A DNA stretch of 64,000 nucleotides from Flaccisagitta enflata (Eukaryota; Chaetognatha; Sagittoidea; Aphragmophora). Location: NCBI GenBank assembly GCA_965153355.1, contig OZ231127.1, forward strand, positions 72,850,001-72,914,000, read 5' to 3'. The position numbers were made by a program, and so were the translations under genes. The notes beneath the pieces were generated by a model. That model was not told where the DNA came from, made no database searches, and saw only the letters and a program-made list of their open reading frames with translations. Within the stretch, counting starts at the first letter, position 1. Each line of letters begins with the position of its first letter. Shown here in pieces: positions 1 through 10,846 of this stretch.

Positions 1-290
1 TCTTTGTGATGATCTTTTCTGGTATTTTTGACAGCAGATTCGGATTCAGCGAGTGCTTTGCGGTTTGTTTGATATGTCACACTATGTATTTTTGAAAAAG
101 AAATTAAAAGTTAATTTTTTCATCATATTGCTATAAAATACATTTATTTTAAATGATTTTGTAAAAAAATAAGTTTTTACTTCTTTGTCAAAAGTATATA
201 GTGTGACATATCAAACGAACCGCAAGCCACCCACTGAGTCCAAGTCTGCGGTCAAAAATACTAAAATAAATCATTACAAAGAGTTATGAT
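1..290. mobile_element. Foldback element F1 (left end cut by window edge)
   Basis: The first ~100 bases are repeated as an imperfect inverted copy at about 180-285. Both arms contain a GCGGTTTGTTTGATATGTCA-like segment. The arms run to the window edge, so the outer end may be missing. The AT-rich centre has no ORF. The core word TTTGATATGTCACA recurs in two other foldback elements here (18373-18990 and 33611-34137), so this looks like a non-autonomous family. Confidence 0.6.
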
Positions 291-454
291 GAAAAATGTA
301 TTAAATTTGTACTATTTTTGTATATATTTCAAAAAGCGCCCCAAAAATGATTTAGTTTTTTTCACATTTGTATTATACACATTACAAGGTCTCAAAACCT
401 ATCAGAGTTGTAGACGATCATTTCAGGTCAACTCATTCCGTGTTCTAGCGGACA

Positions 455-2323
455 GTGTCGTGTTATTGTTACAAGGCTCGAGATTCTCTGAAGGGAGAAA
501 GTTTGAATTATTTCTTCCCGACATGGCTTAAGGGAAATAACCCGCTTCTAGCGAGTTTCATTTGTCTCATTTTACTGCCGGTCATTTTGATTTCTTTTCC
601 TCGACACAAGGATTCGTTTCAACTTTCCAATCCCAAGTCGGAAGTGACAAGGTTATGGCCGATGGAAATGGACGGGCTCGTTTTTGGCGTCCCACAATTC
701 GCTGATACAACTACAAGGTTCAAGTGGACTGGTAACGGTCATAGCGATGATCCAACCAGAAAGGTGATTGACCCAATTGTGTCTAGTCGTAAAAGTCGCA
801 GTGGCGCCTTTGGCCTGGTTCGTTTACCCTCATTTTGTGAAAGATTCAGTTTCATTTTGATTGAGTTTGTTTCAATCCCGCGCACTGTGGGGAAATTTGT
901 TCCCAACGAGTTACGTCATCTACAGTTCATGAGTTTAATAAAGTTCAGAATGTTATCAGCGTTTGTTTGCAACAAGTTTCGCGTTGTTGTTACGCAAAAG
1001 GCGGGGGGATGTACCCCATCGTATGTCTCAAATTTTGATACAAGATTTTCTTCCCCATCGAGTCACCAAGGTTCAAATTATTTGCGCCAATCCAAGGATG
1101 AATGGCCTCGCTTCAAAGTGGATGGACCGACGGACGCTAAATCCATCGCCATCAAAGTCAAGGTCAAGTCTGATTTCATTGATTTGTTGTTGAGAAACAG
1201 TTGCTTTCTCTCTTTGAGAAGCAATGTCATTAGGGCGTTTTATTCTGTTACTAATCTCAAGCTTCTCAGGTCAAATGATCGCGTTTTGGGCACTGTGCCA
1301 CGTGTTCAACACTGGGATACCGTGGGGAACGGTTGGACCCAGAGGAAGGGAATTAAGGTCAACAACCTTCAGCCGTTAAGGATTACTCACCAATTGGCCA
1401 TCGTTCAGGATCGTCATTCAAACAACAAAAGGTATTTTCTAATTGAAGCATTGACGTATCAAGCTTTTACGGTCGATGCAAGAGACTCATTTGGAAGGAG
1501 CAAAAGGTTTATTTGTCAAGTGATTCAGCCTTCTGTTTTAAATGTCCACCCGGGACTCGAACCCGCGCTGATTAAGTCAAGGAAGAAAAGGTTTAAAACC
1601 GAGTTTGGTTCTCTCGTCAGTGATTTGTTTGCTAATCACTCAATTCTGTTTTCTCATGTTTCAATGGCACGAGCGGGATTCGAACTCGCGCCGATCGAGT
1701 CAAGGATAAGATTTTGGATTCTATGTCATCCATCAGTCAAGATGACGCCCAGAGGAAGCGTTGCCTTTCTTCGTCTCCACAATGAACAAAAGGAACAAGG
1801 AAAAGCCAAAGTTAAGTACAAACGGACTTGGTTGAAAGTTTTGTTAGTTTACAATTGTTACAGCGTCAAAGTTGATCATTCAGATTTCATGGAGTTCATT
1901 CCCGTTGAGACCGCCAAGTCTCCAAAGGTTATTGATACTACTGACAATGTTCAAGTGTTCTTAACCCTGTCTTGCGATGTTTCGTACTCGACCAGGGAAG
2001 CTGCGGAAGGACAAGTGAAGGACAAGTCTCACGCACATCAATCCCATCTGTGCACCTGTATCGTGCTACGTGATGGTCATCGCATTCGTTTCAAGTTCAG
2101 CAAAAGAGACGTATCTGGTGTAGATACTATCCCTCTGTTATTGCAACATTTCAAGTCCGACGACTTGTCTACTCTCCAGAGCGCCATTTTGCTAAAATGT
2201 GTAGTCCTCTGTCAACGTTACATATCGGAGGCGACGGCTGTCGCCACTGGCGGGGGCGTCGCAATGCCCTCAATGGCGGGGGCGCTAACAAAGAAGATTA
2301 ATTTCCCCCTCGTCGTCAAATGA
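455..2323 (+). CDS. Unrecognised 622-codon open frame
   Basis: The frame stays open for 622 codons in DNA of moderate GC content, which is far longer than expected by chance. It opens on a GTG. The first in-frame ATG is at 662, leaving 553 residues. I recognise no domain. Residues about 31-49 are hydrophobic (LLASFICLILLPVILIS). The product is rich in Ser, Phe, Val, Arg and Lys. Words such as GTCAAGG recur, and two tRNA 3'-half-like sequences are embedded in it. A TATA/E-box pair follows at 2.9 kb. It could be an orphan exon, part of an unusual transposon, or a long terminal repeat without stops. Function unknown. Confidence 0.3.
   Translation: MSCYCYKARDSLKGESLNYFFPTWLKGNNPLLASFICLILLPVILISFPRHKDSFQLSNPKSEVTRLWPMEMDGLVFGVPQFADTTTRFKWTGNGHSDDPTRKVIDPIVSSRKSRSGAFGLVRLPSFCERFSFILIEFVSIPRTVGKFVPNELRHLQFMSLIKFRMLSAFVCNKFRVVVTQKAGGCTPSYVSNFDTRFSSPSSHQGSNYLRQSKDEWPRFKVDGPTDAKSIAIKVKVKSDFIDLLLRNSCFLSLRSNVIRAFYSVTNLKLLRSNDRVLGTVPRVQHWDTVGNGWTQRKGIKVNNLQPLRITHQLAIVQDRHSNNKRYFLIEALTYQAFTVDARDSFGRSKRFICQVIQPSVLNVHPGLEPALIKSRKKRFKTEFGSLVSDLFANHSILFSHVSMARAGFELAPIESRIRFWILCHPSVKMTPRGSVAFLRLHNEQKEQGKAKVKYKRTWLKVLLVYNCYSVKVDHSDFMEFIPVETAKSPKVIDTTDNVQVFLTLSCDVSYSTREAAEGQVKDKSHAHQSHLCTCIVLRDGHRIRFKFSKRDVSGVDTIPLLLQHFKSDDLSTLQSAILLKCVVLCQRYISEATAVATGGGVAMPSMAGALTKKINFPLVVK
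1543..1582 (-). other. tRNA 3'-half-like relic 1
   Basis: On the minus strand the sequence reads like a T arm plus acceptor stem, with GGGTTCGAGTCCCGG and a GTGGAC end. No matching 5' half (A box, anticodon arm) is seen, so it is not a functional tRNA. It shares its flank CCTTGACT with relic 2 about 120 bp away. Confidence 0.4.
1665..1705 (-). other. tRNA 3'-half-like relic 2 / primer-binding-site-like
   Basis: The minus strand carries GAGTTCGAATCCCGCTCG and ends in CGTGCCA, like a tRNA T arm, acceptor stem and CCA-type end. Read on the plus strand it begins TGGCACGAGCGGG, as a retroelement primer-binding site would. No tRNA 5' half is present. Confidence 0.4.
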
Positions 2324-2557
2324 ACAATTTCCCCTAATGAACATTCATCTTCCCTCATCGCAGTCTCGAGGACAATCGTGTCTTCTAGACAAATTATCGT
2401 TACTAAAGTTCTCATGGATACTAAAGACCGTCGGCGTCTCCCATTCGTTTTACTAAAGAACAATCGTGTCTCAAAGATCGTCGGCGTCTTTGTCATATGT
2501 GCTTTTACTACTTGCTACATGGATTCGTTTCATTTTATCCTTTTACAATGTCATAAA

Positions 2558-2658
2558 TGATTGCTTCATTTTCGCGTGATTGCTTTCATTTTATGCGTGA
2601 TTGCTTTCATTTTATGCGTGACTGCTTTCATTTTAGTGTGATTGCTTTCATTTTACAG
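2558..2658. repeat. 20-21 bp tandem repeat, five copies
   Basis: Five consecutive units of the form TGATTGCTTTCATTTTATGCG with small differences. Confidence 0.8.
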
Positions 2659-2875
2659 TCATGGTCCCGCTTCATTTTATTTTTTAAAGTTATCATTTTT
2701 AGTCATTTTTGCTTACCATGATCATTTTTGTCACGTTGGGCCGCGATTTTGCTCCGGTTCCATTTTATGTCCTTTTTTAGACAGGGGTGTGATATCTTAT
2801 TTGCACGGGTCATGCTATCTGAGTAAAAAAGGACCTGCCTCTGTTTCTTATTGCTCTCCCCGTGTGCGTGGTCGT

Positions 2876-2903
2876 CACGTGATCGTTCCTTTTCTTATAA
2901 ATA
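2876..2903 (+). promoter_or_regulatory. E-box plus TATA box
   Basis: CACGTG at 2876-2881 is followed by TATAAATA at 2896-2903, a classical core-promoter arrangement. No convincing downstream coding exon was found, so it may be a retroelement or orphan promoter. Confidence 0.35.
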
Positions 2904-3583
2904 CCAGTGTGAGCCTCTGCAAAGTCGAGAGTGTGCAATGTGCGTTTGGGAAGCGCCAAGTGTGAGTATTTTGATGTTGCTAATTGATGCTGACCGTTGC
3001 CTATTGATATACGACTGTTGCTTATTGATATCTGACGCTTTTATCTCTCTCCGATCCAATATACTAATTTGGTGTTCATTTGTCATATCAGGTTTTGACG
3101 CGCACGTTTATAGTGGCTTCGTACAATACAAGAGTTTTGCATTTGACATCCGGTCTTATTATTAGCGCGCTCTCCATGGAGTCAGTCCATCAGTCCAAGA
3201 AAGAATCTCACACGCTCAACTATATACACCCCTGGCTGATTTTAATGAGATGGAGTTGATTGATTCAATGATTGGAGCTTCTCCGGAGAGTAAGATTTCT
3301 GATGGTGAAACTGTATTTTCGAATTAGCACCACTTGTTGTTTTACTGGTGTTCTAGATTCAAAGAACAAAAAAGTGGAAATGTAGGTAGATAAGAACGAG
3401 AACAATCATATCCATGGAAAACTTAACTTTTAAGTCGAATCAATCAAACTAATCTTTATATCTGAAAAGAAATAAAAGATTAAAAAACATAACAGCTGCT
3501 AATTGTATCATTTTATTGTGAAAATACTGCTTTCAACTCTGTCGCCTCCTGCAACTACTTGTGATGACCTCGTCAGAGACATT

Positions 3584-3760
3584 CAGTCGCTACAAGCAAA
3601 GACTAATGAGAAATCCTTGAGGGGACATCAGTCGCTACAAGCAAAGACTAATGAGGAACAACTAAGGGGACTTCAGCTGCTACAAGCAAAGACTGATGAG
3701 TGATGAGGAACCCTTAAGGGAACTCTAGTTGCTACAAGCAAAGAATAATGATGCTCCCCA
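3584..3760. repeat. 45-bp minisatellite
   Basis: Units of 45 bp starting CAGTCGCTACAAGCAAAGAC repeat at 3584, 3629 and 3674, with a longer diverged unit at 3726. The plus strand stays open and would encode a 15-residue repeat containing LQAKTNE, but no flanking gene is evident. Confidence 0.75.
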
Positions 3761-3844
3761 AAGGCAGTCATTCGTCACTCAAGGAACACCTAAGTGCTCA
3801 AGATACCATGAAGGCGGGACGGAGGAAAGAAAAGAAACGGAATG

Positions 3845-3846
<2 letters not shown>

Positions 3847-3911
<65 letters not shown>
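3847..3911. repeat. (GA)n microsatellite
   Basis: About 32 GA units, continuing as GACA repeats to about 3933. Confidence 0.95.
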
Positions 3912-3928
<17 letters not shown>

Positions 3929-4029
3929 CAGACAGTATGAAAGAGATAGACAGACTCAATGACAGACAAACTGAAAGAAAGTGTCGTTTCGCCAAGTTTA
4001 ACATCAAATGGCTCGTACAAAATCCTGTG

Positions 4030-4240
4030 TTCACTTTTTTTTTTATAAGAGACCAGTTTATAAGAGACATGAGCCTGAGATTTGCCGAAATGTTAAGATC
4101 AACACACTGTTCCCATATAGCGATTTAATCAGACTTGAGTGTCTGCGGTACTGATCGGCGGAGAAGTGTTCAGTGGTGTGTGGGGAACATCTCTCACTAT
4201 TTGGTAAGTTTTTTTTAAAGCAAACTTTTCGTGAAATGCC
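4030..4240. repeat. Interspersed repeat, copy of the 9.37-9.88 kb element
   Basis: The segment around CAGACACTCAAGTCTGATTA on its reverse strand, with flanking sequence, matches 9370-9560 in the opposite orientation. It begins CACTTTTTTTTTATAAGAGA, resembling the end of the TA-target MITE family seen at 42572 and 60342. Confidence 0.55.
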
Positions 4241-4576
4241 CTCTATCATCAAGAACAAAAACAGGTCAGGTGGTGGTATCCATAAAACGGAAAGCTTATC
4301 TTGTTTCAAGAATAATTTCTAAACAAATTGGCCAAAATACTTGGAGATAGTCTCGATTTGAAGATATTTGGTTATATTTTATGAAAAAATCCATCATGAG
4401 AGATATCAGCCCCTTTGAGAGTCTGTAAGGGATTTCCAACACAGGTCAAATGCTTGTAACTGACTGAAATCTGTGTCTTTTTTTTTTAACCTCCCCAAAT
4501 CATGAAGTCCTTGCGTATCTAAATGGAATCCAGTCCATTGGCCTGTCCTTTAGTCAGCCTGTCAGTTTGTGTGTCT

Positions 4577-4980
4577 GTCTGTCCATCCGTTGGTCAGTTT
4601 GCATTTTGATCTGTCAGTCATGTTTTCATAAGATCTCTGAAAACACTCTCAATCAATATTTCTTTCTCCTTTGTAATCATGTTTTATACATTCATTCATT
4701 CGTTCATTCATTCATTCATTCATTCATTCATTCATTCATTCATTCATTCATTCATTCATTCATTCATTCATTCATTCATTCATTCATTCATTCATTCATG
4801 GTTAGGCTGTCAGTTTGTCTGTCCATTTGTTGGTCAGTTTACATTTCGATCTGTCAGTCATGTTTTCATAAGATCTCAGAAAACACTCTTAATCAATATT
4901 CCTTTCTCCTTTGTAATCATGTTTTATTCATTCATTCATTCATTCATTCATTCATTCATTCATTCATTTGTTTGTTCGTT
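4577..4980. repeat. Duplicated 125-bp segment joined to (CATT)n arrays
   Basis: A segment beginning TCTGTCCATCCGTTGGTCAG at about 4577 is repeated at about 4817. Each copy ends in GTAATCATGTTTTA followed by a CATT array (4685-4798 and 4926-4968). The unit plus array was duplicated as a block. Confidence 0.85.
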
Positions 4981-5115
4981 TGTTAATTCATTTATTTTTT
5001 GATTCATCCATTTATTCATTCAATTCATCTATTCATTCATTCATGCATTCATTCTTTCATTCATTCTTTCACTCATCTATTCATCTATTCATTCTTCCAT
5101 TCACTCATTCCACGG
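4981..5115. repeat. Degenerate CATT/CATC array
   Basis: A run of diverged ATTCATTCAT units continuing from the previous block. Confidence 0.7.
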
Positions 5116-5401
5116 GGCTTACATCTCAATCAATCCAGCGTTCTTGTTTCAAGTTGCTTCAGTTACGACGTCGACCCGCAATACAGAAGATACATTGCGG
5201 ATTTTAATCATGCTTGGTTAGATTTAAAGTTACCCTGTCTTCAGAGGCAACTGTAATCAGCAAAAGTTCTATTGTATCAAAACTATTCTCACCACAAATT
5301 TCCGATTTGCTCTGTCCTATAGCGTTCTACTGACGGTTTTCTCATGCAAAATTTCAGCACTCTAGGTCAGGTAGTTTAGCTTCTACATCATTTTAAAATA
5401 A

Positions 5402-5950
5402 AGAACCCTTTTTTGGGCAGCGGCCCCAAAGGGCCGATGTCCTGTAGGACACAGGGGGTAATTTCCAAACGTCCGTCCGTCCGTCCGTCCTTCTGTCCGT
5501 CCCCCCCCCCTGTTGGCCATCGAGGCCTAAAATCCTCACTCTCAGGCCTGATTTAGGCCCTCTAAGCCCTAAAATCAGCCCTCCAGGCCTCAAATCAGCC
5601 CTCCAGACCTCAAATCAGCTCTCCAGGCCTCAAATCAGCTCTCAAATCAGCTCTCCAGGCCTCAAATCTGCTCTCCAGCCCTAAAATCATTATTCCAGGC
5701 CTCGAATCAGCCCTCCAGGCCTCCAATCTGCCCCTAATGCCACAAGCCTACCCCCGGATCTCATATCTAATCTTCAGGCCCAAAATCTTCCCCCTAAACC
5801 TCAAATCCCTCTTAGGCCTTATATATTCCCCCTCAGGACGTTTGGAAATTACCCCCTGTGTCCTACAGGACATCGGTCCTTTGGGGCCGCTGCCCTGCTC
5901 TCAGTCCACTACTTCACTTGATCACTCCAAGCAGGGCATCGGGTACCGCT
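5402..5950. mobile_element. Palindromic minisatellite element C1
   Basis: The left arm at 5411-5475 (GGGCAGCGGCCCCAAAGGG, then GTCCTGTAGGACACAGG) is matched by an inverted right arm at 5836-5897, about 62 bp each. Between them is an array of 19-21 bp units of the type CAGGCCTCAAATCAGCTCTC. A second module (GCAGGGCA..GGGTACCGCTGACC) follows the right arm. The same arms recur about ten times in the window. Confidence 0.75.
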
Positions 5951-7020
5951 GACCATGTGCGATCCTTGGATGACTAGTTGGTTAACAGTTTTCCACTTTA
6001 GACATTGATGGAGGTCTGTCACTTTAAACTTATATAACAGGGTGAGCATAGAATTTCGTACTTGGTCTGTAGCTTGAAAACTATACTTGTTATGGGAGTC
6101 TTGACCAAAAATTTGAACCAGAGTATCCCAGTTAGTCATGCTCAAAATAGAAACTAAGAACAGCTTATAAAATTTCCATTACATAGCCATGACATGTACT
6201 TAAGAAAAAAGAAAAAAATCGATTTTGACATGATATTATTTGCAGAGCTGTTTTTATTCAAAAAGGATGGTTGTTGCAACTTTTATGGCCCCTAGATAGA
6301 ATGTTTGAGAATAAATGTATCAAGGGGAGATAGTTAGGTCATCTAGGAGGAGACTCAGTTAACAAAAGTGATATATCAATCAAATTAAGACAAAAGATGC
6401 ATGTTTTTTTACCAAAACAAATCTGTTGTGACTTTCTACTTATGTCCCTGTAAGTCTAAAAATGTATTTGGCTGTCTACCATTCATCATTTTTCATTATT
6501 TAAAGTATAAAAAATAACCTATTTTTTAATTTTGAATATGAACTTGAAAGAATTTCTCCAAATGTTGGTGTCTTTTCTGTAGATTTGTTGGCCAGTACGA
6601 GATTTTTTGCACACCTTGTTAACTTCTAAACTCTTTGAGCTAGAACTCTGGGATTGGTCTCAAATTGAAGATTTTTTGAAGGAGATTATGTTAGGTTCAA
6701 GAAAAAAGCATTTCACGCTGCATTTATGACGATTTTTTATGTTTTTTCCATGATTTTCTTTGTTAAAACAACTTTTCTTGAATATTCATCTTTTACCATT
6801 TCGAGATCTCATAATTATACACAAATGGACAGAGAAAAGATTTATGAATAATAAGATCATAAAATAGGATCAACTTGATTACTTCAAATCAATATGTACT
6901 TAATTCTGCCAAGATTTTAAAGGCTAAACTTTTTTATTTTTCATTAAAAATCAAAATCTTATGTCTAAATTTTGGTGATCTTCAAAACAATGTAGAAGCT
7001 GAAATACTTGGAGTGCTGAA
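5951..7020. other. AT-rich stretch, no gene seen
   Basis: No coding signal. The phrase around 6640-6690 (GAGCTAGAACTCTGGGATTG) resembles the interior of the MITE at 49.16-49.58 kb (near 49415-49460), so it may hold an old relative. Confidence 0.4.
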
Positions 7021-7021
7021 A

Positions 7022-7580
7022 TTTTGCATGAGAAAACCGTCAGTAAGGTGCTTGGGAGCTGGTAGGGACAGGGCTGATTCAAGGCCTCAGAGGGCAGATT
7101 TCAGGCCTGAAAGTTCAGATTTCACGCCTGAAAGTTCAGATTTCACGTCTGAGAGGACAGATTTCAGGCCTGAGAGGACAGATTTCAGGCCTGAGAGTGT
7201 AGATTTTAGGCCTGAGAGGGTATATTTCAGGCCTGAGAGAGTAGATTTCAGACCTGAGAAGGCAGATTCAAGGCCTGAGAGGACAGATTCCAGGCCTGAA
7301 AGGTCAGATTTTAGGCCTGAAAGGTCAGATTTCAGGCCCGAGAGGGCAGATTTCAGGCCAGGCCAAGGGGGGGACGGATAAACAAACGAACGAACAAACA
7401 AACGAACAAACGAACAAACCAACGAATGAACGAATGAACAAATGAACAAACGAACGAAAGTCCCCTGTGTTCCACAGGACATCGTCCCCTTCGGGGCCGC
7501 TGCCCAAAAGCGTTAGATGGTCAGCGGTACCCGTGCCCTGCTTAGGTAGGTTGTGCTTGAAGTTGAGGGAGGAGGGCAGG
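7022..7580. mobile_element. Minisatellite element C2
   Basis: An array of 21-bp units (GGCCTGAGAGGGCAGATTTCA type) lies at 7070-7370. It is followed by an AACGAACA-type simple repeat and the conserved right arm (GTCCCCTGTGTTCC..GGGGCCGCTGCCC) at 7460-7505. Module GGTCAGCGGTACCCGTGCC follows. No left arm is seen, so it is one-sided or truncated. Confidence 0.65.
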
Positions 7581-8030
7581 CCCGAAACGATGACTATGCC
7601 ACAGGGGATTTTTCCTCCTTCCTTCTCCTCTCACCCCCCTTCCCAGCCTCGAGGCCCATATCTTAGCCTCAACGCCCATATCCCAGCGTCGAGGCCCAAA
7701 TCCCAGTCTTGAGGCCCAATTCCCTTGAGGCTGGACTTTGGGCCTGGGGGTGGGGACTTGTGCTTGGAGGTTGGGATTTGGGCCTCAAGACTGGGATTTG
7801 GGCCTCAAGGCTGGGATATGGGCCTCGAGGCTGGGATATGGGCCTCAAGGCTGGGGGAAGGGGGGTACGTAGGAGAAGGAGAAGAAGAAGGAGAAAATTC
7901 CCCATATGTGTGAAAGCATAGGTCATCGACCCCTTTGGGGCCGCTGCCCAAAAGGGCGGAGAAAATTCCCCAGATCTGTGAAAGCATAGGTCATCGACTC
8001 CATCGGGGCCGCTACCCAAAAAGAGCAAGA
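7508..8030. mobile_element. Palindromic minisatellite element C3
   Basis: The 20-bp monomers run as GAGGCCCAAATCCCAG to about 7715, then flip to GAGGCTGGGATTTGGGCC, so the array is a large inverted repeat. The right arm ending GGGGCCGCTGCCC occurs twice in tandem (about 7894-7950 and 7960-8020). Confidence 0.7.
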
Positions 8031-8069
8031 AAAGTGAATCGCTAAATCAGATCACACCCAAAAGAGCCT

Positions 8070-8490
8070 TGAGCCTTGAGCCTTGAGCCTTGAGGTTAGA
8101 ATGTGAGCCTCGAGGATGGAATATGAGCCTTGAGGCTGGAATTTGAGTCTTGCAGCCAAGATTTGAGCCTCAAGGCTGGGATTTGAGCCTTGAGGCTGGG
8201 ATTTGAGCCTCGATTTTTGGAATTAAGCCTCAAGGCTGGGATTTGAGCCTCTAAGCTTGGATTTGAACCTTGAGATGGGGATTCGAGCTTCAAGGCTAGA
8301 GTTTGGGCCTTTGAGGCTAGAATTTGGGCCTCGAGACTAGGATTTGGGCCTCAAGGTTTGGATTTGAGCCTCAACGCAACAATATGAGCTTTGAAGGGGG
8401 TGGACGGAGGAGAAGATGAAGAAGAAGAAGGAGAAATTTCTCCTGTGTGAAAGCATAGGTCATCGGCCCCTTTGGGGCCGCTGCCCAAAA
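8070..8490. mobile_element. Minisatellite element C4
   Basis: About fifteen diverged 20-bp units of GAGCCTTGAGGCTGGGATTT, ending in the arm GTGAAAGCATAGGTCATCGG..GGGGCCGCTGCCC. Confidence 0.7.
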
Positions 8491-8575
8491 GAGGACCGAC
8501 CAACCAACCAACCAACCAACTGACATAGCGGGTGTAGGGTCGCGTAGCACGCAACTAAATAAAGGTAGCTATAAG
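8490..8575 (-). mobile_element. Short interspersed element, A/B family (partial)
   Basis: Reverse-strand copy with a (GGTT)n tract and a terminal hairpin of the form GTTGCG..CGCGAC next to TAGTT. Confidence 0.5.
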
Positions 8576-8829
8576 TGATAGCAAATGCTTTATCGCGTCT
8601 CATTTGATAACTTTTCTCCCCAGGATTGAATCACCACCTAGAAAATAAGCAACATGATTCTTAAGACACCATTGGTTTTTAAATGCATCGTATCCCTATA
8701 GGAGGCTTTGTCCATCTGTCAGTTGGTCCATCAGCCCGTATGTTTGTCACGCCTTTTTCAAAAATCACGCAGATGACGCATCGAGTTGCTGGGATGGGCT
8801 TATTTATTCATTCATGAGAATAATGCCTC

Positions 8830-8965
8830 CTAGGTTCCAGTTCACCAGCCATTGACAACCAACTGACCAACCAACCGACCAACTGACCAATCAACCAGCC
8901 ATTCAATTAACCAACAAAGAGACAAAGCTAAGGATAGAGGTGCTTTGGCGCACTTAAGGAATAAA
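8830..8965 (-). mobile_element. Short interspersed element, A family
   Basis: On the minus strand it reads AGTGCGCCAAAGCACCTCTA, then a (GGTT)n-like tract, matching the 5' half of the family described at 30735. Confidence 0.5.
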
Positions 8966-9369
8966 CACGTATGTCAATATTTAGATTGATTTAGGCATTT
9001 TTGTTTTTATTTCGGGCCCTGAGAGCTCTGTTGGTGGGCCCTTTGGGTACCAAATCATCAACTTAGTTAATGATAAGTCATCCCGGATCAGTTATTGAGC
9101 AGCGAGGTACGACTCTTGCGTTTGACATAAAAAATGGGTTGTCATTTTTGACAATTCTTACCATTAAGGTCTCTTTTGACAGCCTCAAGAGAGCTTTTGC
9201 AAGGTGACAACCCATTTTTGATACATTTTTCGTAATTTACTTCAAAATATCTTGTAAACGAGTCCAATCCCAGGTATTTTGATCAATCTGTTCCAAAGTT
9301 ATGAACAAAACAAGGTAAACTATGAAAATAAAAAAAAGCCACTTCCTGACCGTTTTTCCTTCCAGGCAG
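8966..9369. other. No gene seen; small hairpin
   Basis: AAAAATGGGTTGTCA near 9131 is matched by the inverse TGACAACCCATTTTT near 9210. No ORF or known repeat end was recognised. Confidence 0.35.
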
Positions 9370-9878
9370 CAAGGGGTGCTTTACGAAAATTTTGCTTTCC
9401 AAAAAACTTACCAGATAGTGGCTGATGTTCCTATAATATTGGAGAACACTTCCCCATCAATCACCAACCCAGACACTCAAGTCTGATTAAGTCGCTGTAT
9501 TGGAACAGTGTGTCAAAAGAAGAGAATGCCCAGGCTGAGATTCAGCTTCGGCCATTTTCGAAAACAATTTTATTCAAGTTTTTTATCTAAAAAATCAATT
9601 TAATTCAAATTTCTTAAGAAATATAGGTTGTTTATCTTTAAAAATAACTTTTTTTTTTAGTTTGCCTATGAAATCAGGCATTATATTTTAAAGAATATAA
9701 CAATTATCAAGTTTAAGACACATCTGCTCTAAATAAGATGTTTTTATACAATTTAGACATTTATGAATATCAAACAAATTAAGAACACTTTAAGAGAATT
9801 TCAGGCTGAAAACAGACGAAAATTTAAGAACACCCATGCTGAGTTAAAAAAAGCTGTCTCTTATATAAAAAAAAAGTG
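9370..9878. repeat. Interspersed repeat with TA-target MITE-like right end
   Basis: Bases 9370-9560 match 4030-4240 in reverse. The right end AAAAAAAAAGTG followed by TA at 9879 resembles the ends at 42727 and 60878. The left end is not defined. Confidence 0.45.
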
Positions 9879-10846
9879 TATGCAACTTGGCCTTCTGTTT
9901 GTATGGTCGCCAATATTGTTCAATTGTTCATTTTAGCATTGTTTTGTATAATAACTCTTTGTATTTCTAGTATTTTGTATTTTGTGTTTTGTATTTTAAC
10001 TCTCAGCATTTCATTTAGCGAGGTTTATATTCCAACTGACTTCCCCTTTTGGGCCCGCTCTCTCTGTCTAATGCTTTTTTTTTTCAAATGAATTAAGAAC
10101 TTAAGTTGCAGACCTGTTGATAATTTCAATAGATCGCATCCTACCTAATCAACTATGTCTCTCTTACAGTCTTATAGTCAGGTAAATGTAAAAAAGTTGG
10201 TAGAAAAAAGTCCCACAAAGCAAACGAAGGTGGTTTTCCAATCATTGAGATCTACATTTTAAGAAAAACAACTGTTATCCAAAAGTTCTTTTCCGCAACT
10301 CATGCAATTCAACATGGAAAAAAGTTGCAAAAATACCCCAAAATCACAATTTTCGCACCTGTATTTTTCGCTGTAAACACTTTGGAATTTTATAATTCTT
10401 AAGGAATTGAAAAAAATTCATTAAAAAAATCTATGATGAAAAAAAAAAACTATGTGGAAAAAAGTCATAATGTGACTTGGTTCAATAAAATCACATTTTG
10501 TTGTAATAAAAATCATAAAAAAAGTAAAAATATCAGTTTTACTCATGTTCATAGACTTCTGAGCACTGCTTTTTCTACAGTTAAACAGAGGGCCCTCTTT
10601 CTTTTGATAGATCCATTTACTCTTTCAGCATCTTGCTTATAAATGATAGCTTGTATCACTGTTCTATATGCAAGAGTTATCTCATGCAGCTGGTTTTCAT
10701 GCAACCCTAAGAGGTAGGCTGCTCTGCGCATTGGTATTCTTTTAATTGGGCCTCGATGTTAACAATCAAAATCATAAGTTGACACCCATACTCCCAAATG
10801 CTTCTTTTGTGCCAATATTTTCTATCAGTTGTTGCATGTGTAGTGA

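Larger units (their letters stand above)
2324..3500. other. Unassigned stretch after the long ORF
   Basis: No credible coding exon. It contains near-repeated phrases around GATCGTCGGCGTC, a 21-bp tandem repeat and a promoter-like block, described separately. It may belong with the long ORF to one unrecognised mobile unit. Confidence 0.3.

Noticed and set aside
1543-1705. Functional tRNA genes
   Set aside because: Only T-arm and acceptor-like 3' halves are present. No D arm, anticodon stem or complete cloverleaf can be drawn.
7070-8400. CRISPR-like regular repeats
   Set aside because: Units are contiguous 19-21 bp minisatellite monomers without spacers, in an animal genome with introns.
10549-10731. 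60-codon minus-strand frame inside the TIR element
   Set aside because: It lies beyond the stop of the PIN/CXC gene and has no recognisable feature.
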